In this document: piece after piece, positions 1 through 5,001 of the stretch
How positions within the stretch are numbered: position 1 is the first letter of the stretch
How the letters are laid out: the number at the start of each line of letters is the position of its first letter
From: Bordetella parapertussis
Lineage (GTDB): Bacteria; Pseudomonadota; Gammaproteobacteria; Burkholderiales; Burkholderiaceae_C
Assembly: GCA_945900695.1 (NCBI GenBank)
Contig: CAMDJU010000162.1
Location: forward strand, 1 to 6,209
Direction: 5' to 3'
DNA: 6,209 nt
Program-made: the position numbers and the translations under genes
The notes under the pieces: generated by a model
The model's database searches: none
Told to the model about the DNA's origin: nothing
What the model saw: only the letters and a program-made list of their open reading frames with translations

Positions 1-77
1 GCGCGCACGGGTGAGTTGACGCCGCCAGGGATGACAAGGCGCGCGCGGTCGAAGAGGGTTTGGTTCAGATCGGTCAT
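1..77 (-). CDS. hemL: Glutamate-1-semialdehyde 2,1-aminomutase, N-terminal fragment (cut by window edge)
   Basis: Only the first 25 codons are visible. They read MTDLNQTLFDRARLVIPGG and continue VNSPVR, which is the typical start of HemL. HemL is the cytosolic, pyridoxal-phosphate-dependent enzyme that converts glutamate-1-semialdehyde into 5-aminolevulinate, the first committed tetrapyrrole precursor. The catalytic lysine and the PLP site lie outside the window, so identity rests on this N-terminal signature. The ATG is at 77-75, nine bases after the TGA stop (89-87) of the upstream thiD-like gene. No strong Shine-Dalgarno is visible in that gap, which suggests co-transcription and perhaps translational coupling with thiD. 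Confidence 0.85.
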   Translation of the reverse strand, partial: MTDLNQTLFDRARLVIPGGVNSPVR

Positions 78-86
78 GGTCTGTGG

Positions 87-1001
87 TCAGTGCTTGGTTT
101 CGTGGCGGGGGAGGGCAAATTCGGTGCCCACTTCGGTGCTGTCGTCTTCGTCCTCGCCATGGGCCCAAAACAGGCGGTCGGGCACGACATGGCCCATGCC
201 CGGGCGAAAGCCGCTGTCCAGGCAATGGTCGAGGTAATTGAGGGCCTCCAGGCAGGCGGCTTCCAAATCGGTGCCGGCAGCGAGCAAGGCGGACAAGGCC
301 GCGCTCAGGGTGTCGCCAGCACCCGAAAAAACGGCGTCAATGTGCTCAAAGCGCTCGGTGGCCAATACGGTCATGGGCGTGGCCAAGGCGTTTTCGATGT
401 GCTGGTCAGGTTGTGCAATGCCGGTGACCAGAACATAGGGCACGCCTTTTTCACTGGCGGCGCGCGCCAAGTCGCGCGGGCCGGGGCTTTTGCTGTTGGA
501 CCAGTCGGGCAGCAGCCAGCGCCACAAGGTGCTGTGGTTGCCCACCAGCACCGTGGTTTGGGGCAGCATCAATTCCAAAAAAGCGTCTTGGTAGGCGTCG
601 GCCTGTTCTTCGTCCCACCACGACAGGTTGGGCATGTAGGCCACCACCGGCACCTGGGCGTAGTCGCTGCAGGTTTGGGCCACCATGCTCAAGGTCTCGG
701 GGTTGCCGCAAAAGCCCACTTTGAACACCTGCACCGAGCTGTCTTCGAGCACCACCCGGGCTTGTTCGGCCACGGCGTCTTCATCGATGGCAATGAAATC
801 AAAGATTTCTGCGCTGTCGCGGATGTACACGCCGGTCACCACGCCCAGTGGGTGGGCGCCAACGCAGGCAATGGTGAGTTGATCGGCCCCAAGCCCACCC
901 GCACCACTGGCATCGTTGGCGTTGAAGCACATCACGCAGGCGGGAGGGCCGCCTTCTTCTTCCAGCGTGGAGGGGTCTTGAGAGCGAAATTCTTGCGCCA
1001 T
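87..1001 (-). CDS. thiD: ThiD-like hydroxymethylpyrimidine/phosphomethylpyrimidine kinase (ribokinase fold)
   Basis: This 304-residue cytosolic protein belongs to the ThiD/PfkB kinase superfamily. Classical ThiD phosphorylates HMP and then HMP-phosphate for thiamin synthesis. What I see: the N-terminal substrate-side motif NANDASGAGGLGAD at residues 27-40, corresponding to the family's GSDxSGGAGIQAD; a central VLVGN at 151-155; and the C-terminal anion-hole/catalytic motif GAGDT at 227-231 with D230 as predicted general base. The motif order and fold signature are right. The sequence is nevertheless diverged from textbook ThiD: N-A-N-D instead of G-S-D, VVTGVYIRDS instead of the usual T-A-x-T-A-Q-N-T, and a roughly 20-residue acidic N-terminal extension. 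The ATG at 1001 is the first sensible start, and no strong Shine-Dalgarno precedes it. The gene is followed closely by hemL. It could be a true thiamin kinase, or a related vitamin kinase acting on pyridoxal or another substrate. I am sure of the superfamily and less sure of the substrate. Confidence 0.85.
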   Translation of the reverse strand: MAQEFRSQDPSTLEEEGGPPACVMCFNANDASGAGGLGADQLTIACVGAHPLGVVTGVYIRDSAEIFDFIAIDEDAVAEQARVVLEDSSVQVFKVGFCGNPETLSMVAQTCSDYAQVPVVAYMPNLSWWDEEQADAYQDAFLELMLPQTTVLVGNHSTLWRWLLPDWSNSKSPGPRDLARAASEKGVPYVLVTGIAQPDQHIENALATPMTVLATERFEHIDAVFSGAGDTLSAALSALLAAGTDLEAACLEALNYLDHCLDSGFRPGMGHVVPDRLFWAHGEDEDDSTEVGTEFALPRHETKH

Positions 1002-1087
1002 GGTGGTCTATACAATGCGACCCATTCTATGCGAGCCCTCCGTGGCCGTACCCCCACCTTTTCCCCTTGAACCTTGAAGGCAAGACA
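1002..1087. promoter_or_regulatory. Divergent thiD / rubredoxin intergenic promoter region
   Basis: These 86 bp must hold promoters for both flanking genes. A plus-strand minus-10-like TACAAT lies at 1011-1016 (one mismatch to TATAAT). A minus-strand minus-10-like TAGAAT lies at 1029-1024. I find no convincing minus-35 hexamer at proper spacing for either. The hexamer ATGCGA occurs twice in direct orientation, at 1015-1020 and 1029-1034, 14 bp apart and overlapping both minus-10 candidates, so it could be an operator or chance. The promoter calls are inference from position and weak motifs. Confidence 0.35.
1076..1080 (+). promoter_or_regulatory. Ribosome binding site that sets the rubredoxin start
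   Basis: GAAGG lies seven bases upstream of the GTG at 1088-1090. This is near-ideal spacing and the reason for preferring that GTG over the in-frame TTG at 1067, which has no Shine-Dalgarno and would add seven residues not expected in rubredoxins. Confidence 0.7.
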
Positions 1088-1255
1088 GTGGCTAAAACTT
1101 GGATGTGTTTGATTTGCGGCTGGATTTATGACGAAGCCGCTGGCGCCCCGGAGGAGGGCATTGCGCCTGGAACCGCTTGGGAGGATGTGCCCATGAACTG
1201 GACCTGTCCCGAATGTGGCGCGCGCAAAGAAGACTTTGAAATGGTTCAAATTTAA
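1088..1255 (+). CDS. rubA: Rubredoxin
   Basis: This is a 55-residue small iron protein, the normal size for a single-domain rubredoxin. Two CxxCG knuckles are present, at C7/C10 (CLICG) and C40/C43 (CPECG), giving the four thiolates that bind one iron. The conserved core aromatics and spacing are also there: W12-I-Y14, the EEGIAPGT stretch at 22-29, W38 before the second knuckle, and KEDF at 47-50. Rubredoxins are soluble one-electron carriers that serve alkane hydroxylases, oxygen- and peroxide-reducing enzymes, and other partners; the partner cannot be read here. GTG is chosen as start because of the GAAGG just upstream. The gene is divergent from thiD, and the next plus-strand gene begins 21 bp downstream with no terminator visible between them, so the two may be co-transcribed. 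Confidence 0.95.
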   Translation: MAKTWMCLICGWIYDEAAGAPEEGIAPGTAWEDVPMNWTCPECGARKEDFEMVQI

Positions 1256-1267
1256 CCACTGCATGCT
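1251..1267 (+). repeat. Direct repeat, copy 1 of a 17-bp element
   Basis: TTTAACCACTGCATGCT overlaps the rubredoxin stop codon. It matches the copy at 1322-1338 at 16 of 17 positions, including 13 consecutive identical bases, with a period of 71 bp. The repeat contains the palindrome GCATGC. I see no function. Confidence 0.5.
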
Positions 1268-1276
1268 TTCCCTGCC

Positions 1277-1960
1277 ATGAGCGCGCCCGGCCTTGCGGTC
1301 CCCACCGATTGGCGCCGCGCCTTTGACCACTGCATGCTCGACTTGCTGCGCGGGCGGCCCCGATTGGCTCAGGCACCCGCCCTGGCGCTGCGGGGTTTGT
1401 GCCAACAAGCGCGCGCGCAGCACACCCAGTCTGAACCCCAGGTGCGCATGTTTTGGGTGCTGGCAGGCCACTTTTTTGACCATTTGACCCAGACCCCAAC
1501 GCCTGCGCCATGGCAAAACTGGCATACCGTGGTGTGTGCGCGCATCATGGCCGCAGCACCGGGATTGGCCCCGATGGCACCCACACCCAACCAGCAAGCC
1601 GAAGCGCTCAGCGCCATGTTTTTGGAGTTTGTCCACGCCCAAGTCGAAGACTGGCAGAGCGTGATGCAAGCTTGGGCGGATGCGCCGCAAGACGCTGAGG
1701 CCGCGCACGAATGCTTAGGCCCCACCGCTCAACTGCACATGTTGCTCGGAGATATGCAACTCGATGGCATGGCCGATTTGTGCGCTGCGCTGTTGCAATG
1801 CATTGAGGCAGCCTTGGCACACAACGACTTGGCAGCAAGCGCGGAGCGCGCCGGCCCAGCGGTGCCAGAAATGCTGCGTTTGTTGCACCAGTACGCGGCT
1901 GGTTTTGTGCGTTCACCCGACCCGTTGGTGTTGGCGGCGTTGCGCCACCCGCCTGCGTGA
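1277..1960 (+). CDS. Uncharacterised alpha-helical protein with Hpt-like HxLxG motif, possible ChpA/PilL N-terminal relative
   Basis: I do not firmly recognise this 227-residue protein. It has no signal peptide or membrane segment and looks almost entirely alpha-helical, with a proline-rich break around residues 72-79. Two stretches are suggestive. RMFWVLAGHFFDHL near residues 57-70 resembles the FW..A..FF..L helix in the N-terminal region of betaproteobacterial ChpA/PilL pilus-chemotaxis kinases. LHMLLGDMQLDGMADLC starting near 153 resembles a histidine-phosphotransfer helix: H154 sits in H-x-L-x-G, but leucine replaces the usual lysine. Codon usage matches the neighbours, so it is very probably a real gene. 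The ATG at 1277 has no good Shine-Dalgarno, and the ATG at 1334 is a weaker alternative. From memory, in related bacteria the stretch downstream of rubredoxin often carries pil-chp chemotaxis genes, so this may be a reduced survivor of that cluster. That is inference, not demonstrated homology. Confidence 0.75.
   Translation: MSAPGLAVPTDWRRAFDHCMLDLLRGRPRLAQAPALALRGLCQQARAQHTQSEPQVRMFWVLAGHFFDHLTQTPTPAPWQNWHTVVCARIMAAAPGLAPMAPTPNQQAEALSAMFLEFVHAQVEDWQSVMQAWADAPQDAEAAHECLGPTAQLHMLLGDMQLDGMADLCAALLQCIEAALAHNDLAASAERAGPAVPEMLRLLHQYAAGFVRSPDPLVLAALRHPPA
1322..1338 (+). repeat. Direct repeat, copy 2 of a 17-bp element
   Basis: TTTGACCACTGCATGCT is the second copy and lies inside the hypothetical gene, where it encodes FDHCM and the first two bases of the next codon. 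It differs from copy 1 by one base. Confidence 0.5.
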
Positions 1961-1988
1961 GTCTGTTGGGTCAAGCGCCGGGTTTTTT
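1947..1988 (+). terminator. Weak candidate intrinsic terminator for the hypothetical gene
   Basis: ACCCG (1947-1951) can pair with CGGGT (1979-1983), and GCG (1955-1957) with CGC (1976-1978), with a 3-base bulge and an 18-base loop. The run of T at 1983-1988 follows directly. It spans the convergent stop codons and lies partly in the last codons of phrB. The large loop and the bulge make it a poor terminator on paper. There is no matching T-run for phrB on the other strand. Confidence 0.25.
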
Positions 1989-3467
1989 CACCACCGCATA
2001 ACGCGCCAAGGTGGCGTCGCGCGCCACGGCGTGGTCCACCACGGGCAGGGCTTGGTTCTCTCCTAAGCGCAAGCCCGCCGCTTGCAACACCATGGGCGGG
2101 GCTTGCCAAGGCGCATGGATCCAACGCTCGGGCAGGTCGGCCAGTTGCGGCTGGTAGCGGCGAATGAACTTGCCCTGGGGGTCAAACTTTTCGCTTTGGC
2201 TGATGGGGTTGAAGATGCGAAAGTAGGGTTGCGCATCGCACCCGCTGGAGCTGGCCCACTGCCAGCCCCCATTGTTGGCGGCCAGGTCAAAGTCGATCAG
2301 GTGTTGCGCAAAGTAGCGCTCGCCCCAGCGCCAATCCAGCCCCAAATCTTTCACCAAAAAACTCGCCACCACCATGCGCAAGCGGTTGTGCATATAGCCC
2401 GTCTGGTTGATTTGGGCCATGGCCGCGTCTACCAATGGGTAGCCGGTGCGCCCCGCGCACCAGGCGTCAAACAAGGCTTGTGCTTCGGGGCCGCTTTCCC
2501 ATTGGATGCGGTCGTAGTCGGGCTTGAAAGCGTGCGCCACCACCCGGGGGTGGTGGTACAGAATTTGGTGGTAGAAATCGCGCCAAATCAGCTCCGACAA
2601 CCACACCGCCGCCCCGGCAGAGCCTTGTTGCATGCGCGCATGCGCCAAGCCGGCGAGTTCGCGGATCGACACGGTGCCAAAGCGCAGATGCACACTCAAG
2701 TAGCTGGGGCCTTTGACCGCAGGAAAGTTGCGCGTATCTTCATACCGGTCGATGCGGTTTACAAAATCTGCCAGCGCTTGCTGCGCCCCGGCAGCACCGC
2801 AAACCACGGGCAAATCGCCCAAGTTGCTGGGCTCAAAACCAATGTCTGGGGCTGAGGGGGGTGGCAGGCGCATGTGGCTGGGCCGCGCCGCCAAGCGCCC
2901 CGCCAAAGCTTCGATCGGCCAGGCGCTGAGGTGCTGAGCGGGCTGGAGTTTTTTCAGCCAGGCGTTTTTATATGGTGTGAACACGCCATAAGGTGTGCCG
3001 CTTTGGGTCAGCACCTCTTGGCGCTCAAACACCACATGGTCTTTGAAGGTGAAGAAATCTTGCCCTTGCTGGGCCAACAGGGTGCGCACACGGTTGTCGC
3101 GCTCTATCGCGGCGGGTTCGTCATCGTGGTTGGCAAACACCGCTTGGACGCCGAGTTCGCGGGCCAATGCGTTCACGGCATCGGCCGCGTGGCCGTGGCG
3201 CACGATCAACCCGGCCTCGGGCAAGCCGGACAGGGTGCGCAGCGCCGCATCCAGGTCGTGCAAGCTGCCCAAAATAAAGTCCACCCGCCTGTCGCGCCGG
3301 GGCAAGGGGTCCAGAATGTCGCGGTCGAGCACAAACACCGCATGCACTTGGGCGCATTGGTCCAAGGCCTGGTGGAGTGCGGTGTTATCGGTGGCGCGCA
3401 GATCGCGGCGGAACCACACCAGACCGGTCTGAAAGCGGGGCTTGCCCAAGGTGTTTGTCTTCAACAT
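1971..3467 (-). CDS. phrB: Deoxyribodipyrimidine photolyase (CPD photolyase, class I type)
   Basis: This 498-residue cytosolic flavoprotein splits cyclobutane pyrimidine dimers in UV-damaged DNA using blue-light energy. Domains in order: the N-terminal antenna-cofactor Rossmann domain, opening with LVWFRRDLRATDN at residues 16-28, and the C-terminal FAD domain from about 230. Aligning from memory to the E. coli enzyme, the key residues are present: E292 and W295 in the dimer pocket (SELIWRDFY), the NRLRM block at 361-365, N398, and the electron-transfer tryptophans W323, W379 and W402. KGPSYLSVHLRFG at 252-264 and WASSSGCDAQPYFRIFNP at 404-421 are also intact. Nothing suggests a cryptochrome or an inactive form. 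The antenna pigment cannot be assigned. ATG at 3467 is chosen because longer versions would run into the divergent algH gene; a TTG six codons later is an alternative. No clear Shine-Dalgarno is visible. It converges on the preceding plus-strand gene with a 10-bp gap. Confidence 0.95.
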   Translation of the reverse strand: MLKTNTLGKPRFQTGLVWFRRDLRATDNTALHQALDQCAQVHAVFVLDRDILDPLPRRDRRVDFILGSLHDLDAALRTLSGLPEAGLIVRHGHAADAVNALARELGVQAVFANHDDEPAAIERDNRVRTLLAQQGQDFFTFKDHVVFERQEVLTQSGTPYGVFTPYKNAWLKKLQPAQHLSAWPIEALAGRLAARPSHMRLPPPSAPDIGFEPSNLGDLPVVCGAAGAQQALADFVNRIDRYEDTRNFPAVKGPSYLSVHLRFGTVSIRELAGLAHARMQQGSAGAAVWLSELIWRDFYHQILYHHPRVVAHAFKPDYDRIQWESGPEAQALFDAWCAGRTGYPLVDAAMAQINQTGYMHNRLRMVVASFLVKDLGLDWRWGERYFAQHLIDFDLAANNGGWQWASSSGCDAQPYFRIFNPISQSEKFDPQGKFIRRYQPQLADLPERWIHAPWQAPPMVLQAAGLRLGENQALPVVDHAVARDATLARYAVVKKPGA

Positions 3468-3479
3468 TAAAATGCGCCC
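3441..3479 (+). promoter_or_regulatory. Candidate algH promoter, possibly giving a leaderless mRNA
   Basis: TAAAAT at 3468-3473 is a one-mismatch minus-10 element placed so that transcription would begin near 3480, at the A of the algH ATG. A TTGCCC at 3442-3447 could be a minus-35, but the 20-bp spacer is too long, so the call is weak. No Shine-Dalgarno precedes algH (the bases before the ATG are GCGCCC). This fits a leaderless message or a promoter further inside phrB. Confidence 0.3.
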
Positions 3480-4079
3480 ATGTCCATGGATTCCGAACCG
3501 ATCAATTTGACGCATCATTTTTTGATCGCCATGCCCGGATTGTCCGATGAATCCTTCGCCAAAAGCGTCATTTACCTGTGTGAACACAGCGAACGCGGGG
3601 CCTTGGGCCTGGTGATCAACAAGCCCAGCGAGATCAATGTGCGCGGTTTGTTTGACAAAGTCGACCTGCCTTTGCACCGCGAAGACCTCAATCAAACCCC
3701 TGTCTACCATGGCGGCCCGGTCCATACCGAGCGCGGTTTTGTGCTGCATGAACCGGTGTTTGCCGCCTCCAGCGAGCACACAGAATCGGCCTACGCCTCG
3801 ACCTTGTCGGTGCCCGGTGGCCTGGACATGACCACCTCCAAAGACGTGTTGGAAGCCCTCTCAACCGGGGCGGGCCCGCGCAAGGTGCTGATTTCTTTGG
3901 GTTATGCGGCCTGGGGCCAGGGTCAGCTCGAGTCCGAGTTGGCCGAAAACGCTTGGCTCACGGTGGAGGCCGATGCCGCGGTGATTTTTGACACCCCCTG
4001 CGAGCAGCGCTATGAAAAAGCTTTGTCCTTGCTGGGCTTGCAGTCGTGGATGTTGTCGCCCGACGCGGGGCACGCATGA
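3480..4079 (+). CDS. algH: YqgE/AlgH family protein
   Basis: This 199-residue soluble protein of the UPF0301/AlgH family is slightly longer than the usual length of about 185-190. Family landmarks are clear: THHFLIAMPGLSDESFAKSV at about residues 11-30, YLCEHSERGALGLVINKP just after, YHGGPVHTERGFVLH in the middle, and LISLGYAAWGQGQLESELAENAW toward the C-terminus. The biochemical role is unsettled; in Pseudomonas the gene was linked to alginate regulation, and it is widely found next to ruvX. Here it is the first gene of the rightward operon, and its TGA overlaps the ruvX ATG (ATGA at 4076-4079). ATG 3480 is used; ATG 3486 (MDSEPINLT) is equally plausible and would remove two residues. Confidence 0.93.
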   Translation: MSMDSEPINLTHHFLIAMPGLSDESFAKSVIYLCEHSERGALGLVINKPSEINVRGLFDKVDLPLHREDLNQTPVYHGGPVHTERGFVLHEPVFAASSEHTESAYASTLSVPGGLDMTTSKDVLEALSTGAGPRKVLISLGYAAWGQGQLESELAENAWLTVEADAAVIFDTPCEQRYEKALSLLGLQSWMLSPDAGHA

Positions 4080-4504
4080 GCACAGGCGTGTTGACCGGCC
4101 CGCGCCAGGTCGCAGCCCATTTGAAAACGTTTTTGGCCTTTGACTTTGGCACCCGCCGAACCGGTGTGGCGGTGGGCAACCGATTGCTGTGTCAGGCCTC
4201 GCCGCAAGGCCATTTGCAAGCCCAAGGCGATGCGCGTTGGCCCTTGATCACCCGCTGCATCCAAGATTGGCAACCCGATGCCTTGGTGGTGGGTGTGCCG
4301 TTTCACCCCGATGGTGCAGAACACGAAAACACCCTGCGCGCCCGTCGCTTTGCGCGCCAATTGCACGGGCGCTTTGGCCTGCCGGTGTTTGAAGTCGATG
4401 AGCGCTACAGCACCACCGAGGCCTTGGCCAGCGGTGCCAAAGATGTGGATGCGGCCAGTGCCAGCATCATCTTGCAGCAGTTTTTTCAGGAGATGGCCGC
4501 ATGA
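4076..4504 (+). CDS. ruvX: Putative pre-16S rRNA nuclease / Holliday junction resolvase homologue (YqgF family)
   Basis: This 142-residue RNase H-fold protein has the expected family size. LAFDFGTRRTGVAVG at residues 20-34 carries the first catalytic aspartate (D23) and the glycine-rich strand-loop. VVGVPFHPDG is the family's VGLPxxxDG loop. VDERYST at 107-113 supplies E109 and the substrate-side arginine. DVDAASASIILQQFF, starting at D123, supplies the C-terminal metal-binding aspartate (D125). In E. coli the homologue acts in 16S rRNA 5'-end maturation; the older name reflects its resemblance to RuvC. The start is the ATG overlapping the algH stop, giving a first domain strand at the normal distance; a longer version from 4046 would be buried in algH. 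The TGA overlaps the pyrR ATG, again as ATGA (4501-4504). Confidence 0.93.
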   Translation: MSTGVLTGPRQVAAHLKTFLAFDFGTRRTGVAVGNRLLCQASPQGHLQAQGDARWPLITRCIQDWQPDALVVGVPFHPDGAEHENTLRARRFARQLHGRFGLPVFEVDERYSTTEALASGAKDVDAASASIILQQFFQEMAA

Positions 4505-4998
4505 GTGGAAACCTCTCGCTCGACGCTGAGACCTTGTACCGCGATTTGCTGCGCGCCTTGCAGCCGCAGTGGGGTGCCACAGACCGTTTGGTCGGCATCA
4601 CCTCGGGCGGGGCATGGTTGGCCGAGCGGCTGCAGGCCGACTTGGGCTTGAGCGTGCCGGCGGGGGTGATTTCATCGGCCATGCACCGCGACGACTTTGC
4701 GCGCCGTGGTTTGGCCGATGGCGGCGTGACCCGCCTGCCCTTTGAAATTGAAGGCGCGCACTTGTGGATCATTGACGATGTGCTCTACACCGGTCGCACC
4801 GTGCGGGCGGTGATCAACGAGCTGTATGACTACGGCCGACCGGCCAGCGTGCGCTTGGCGGTGTTGGTGGATCGGGGCGGGCGCGAATTGCCCATCCAAG
4901 CCGATTGCGCCGCAGCGCGGTTGAGTTTGCCGGCCGATCAAAAGTTAAGCCTGCAACGCGGCCCCGATGGGCGCTTGTCCTTTTCAGTCAGGGGCTGA
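4501..4998 (+). CDS. pyrR: PyrR-family phosphoribosyltransferase (pyrimidine regulator / uracil phosphoribosyltransferase)
   Basis: This 165-residue protein has a type I phosphoribosyltransferase fold, close to the family's usual size of about 170-180. The PRPP-binding loop is textbook: [16 protein letters not shown] at residues 88-103, with the acidic pair D92-D93. [12 protein letters not shown] at 33-44 is the N-terminal pyrophosphate-contacting strand-loop, SSAMHRDDF at 58-66 matches the family's RDD element, and [15 protein letters not shown] near 121-135 is the PyrR signature for base recognition. In Bacillus, PyrR binds pyr mRNA and causes attenuation; in Proteobacteria its regulatory role is less clear and it may act mainly as an enzyme. 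Position directly before pyrB supports a pyrimidine role. There is no leader upstream because the start overlaps ruvX, so any RNA target must lie elsewhere, for example at the pyrR-pyrB junction. Confidence 0.93.
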   Translation: MSGNLSLDAETLYRDLLRALQPQWGATDRLVGITSGGAWLAERLQADLGLSVPAGVISSAMHRDDFARRGLADGGVTRLPFEIEGAHLWIIDDVLYTGRTVRAVINELYDYGRPASVRLAVLVDRGGRELPIQADCAAARLSLPADQKLSLQRGPDGRLSFSVRG

Positions 4999-5001
4999 GG
5001 G
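4981..5001 (+). promoter_or_regulatory. pyrB ribosome binding site within a potential RNA hairpin
   Basis: AGGGG at 4990-4994 lies six bases before the pyrB GTG (5001) and is the obvious Shine-Dalgarno that fixes that start. In RNA, bases 4981-4989 can pair continuously with 4993-5001: nine pairs, four of them G-U wobbles, with a 3-base loop at 4990-4992. This would bury the ribosome site and the first start-codon base. The core AGTCAGGGGCT at 4986-4996 resembles the known PyrR loop consensus (ARUCC-N-G-N-GAGGYU), but it is three bases shorter and lacks the full GAGAG loop. Confidence 0.4.

Noticed and set aside
60..1070. Long plus-strand open frame (336 codons) antisense to thiD
   Set aside because: It is the mirror frame of a well-supported kinase gene in GC-rich DNA. 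Its composition is rich in G, H, A, V and Q with no recognisable motif, and it also overlaps the hemL start and the promoter region.
1263..1280. Five-codon minicistron (MLSLP) whose TGA overlaps the ATG of the hypothetical gene
   Set aside because: The ATGA geometry is suggestive of coupling, but no Shine-Dalgarno precedes the ATG at 1263, and such short frames arise by chance.
932..1708. Minus-strand open frame (258 codons) across rubredoxin and the hypothetical gene
   Set aside because: It crosses the rubredoxin gene and the thiD start and shows no domain. The plus strand gives a clear rubredoxin and a gene with host-like codon use.
2082..2855. Plus-strand open frame (257 codons) antisense to phrB
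   Set aside because: It is the mirror of the conserved photolyase FAD domain and has no independent motif or ribosome site.
3468..3779. N-terminal extension of phrB by 104 codons
   Set aside because: The extra part is antisense to algH and does not resemble photolyase sequence. LVWFRRDLR, the normal near-N-terminal motif, lies only 15 residues after the ATG at 3467.
4905..5000. Upstream extension of pyrB by 32 codons to an ATG at 4905
   Set aside because: It lies wholly within pyrR and has no ribosome site suited to it. GTG 5001 has AGGGG at ideal spacing and gives the expected pyrB N-terminus.
4980..5001. Full canonical PyrR antiterminator/attenuator
   Set aside because: The consensus loop is incomplete, no terminator with a T-run follows, and there is no leader space. 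Only a speculative translational hairpin is kept as a finding.
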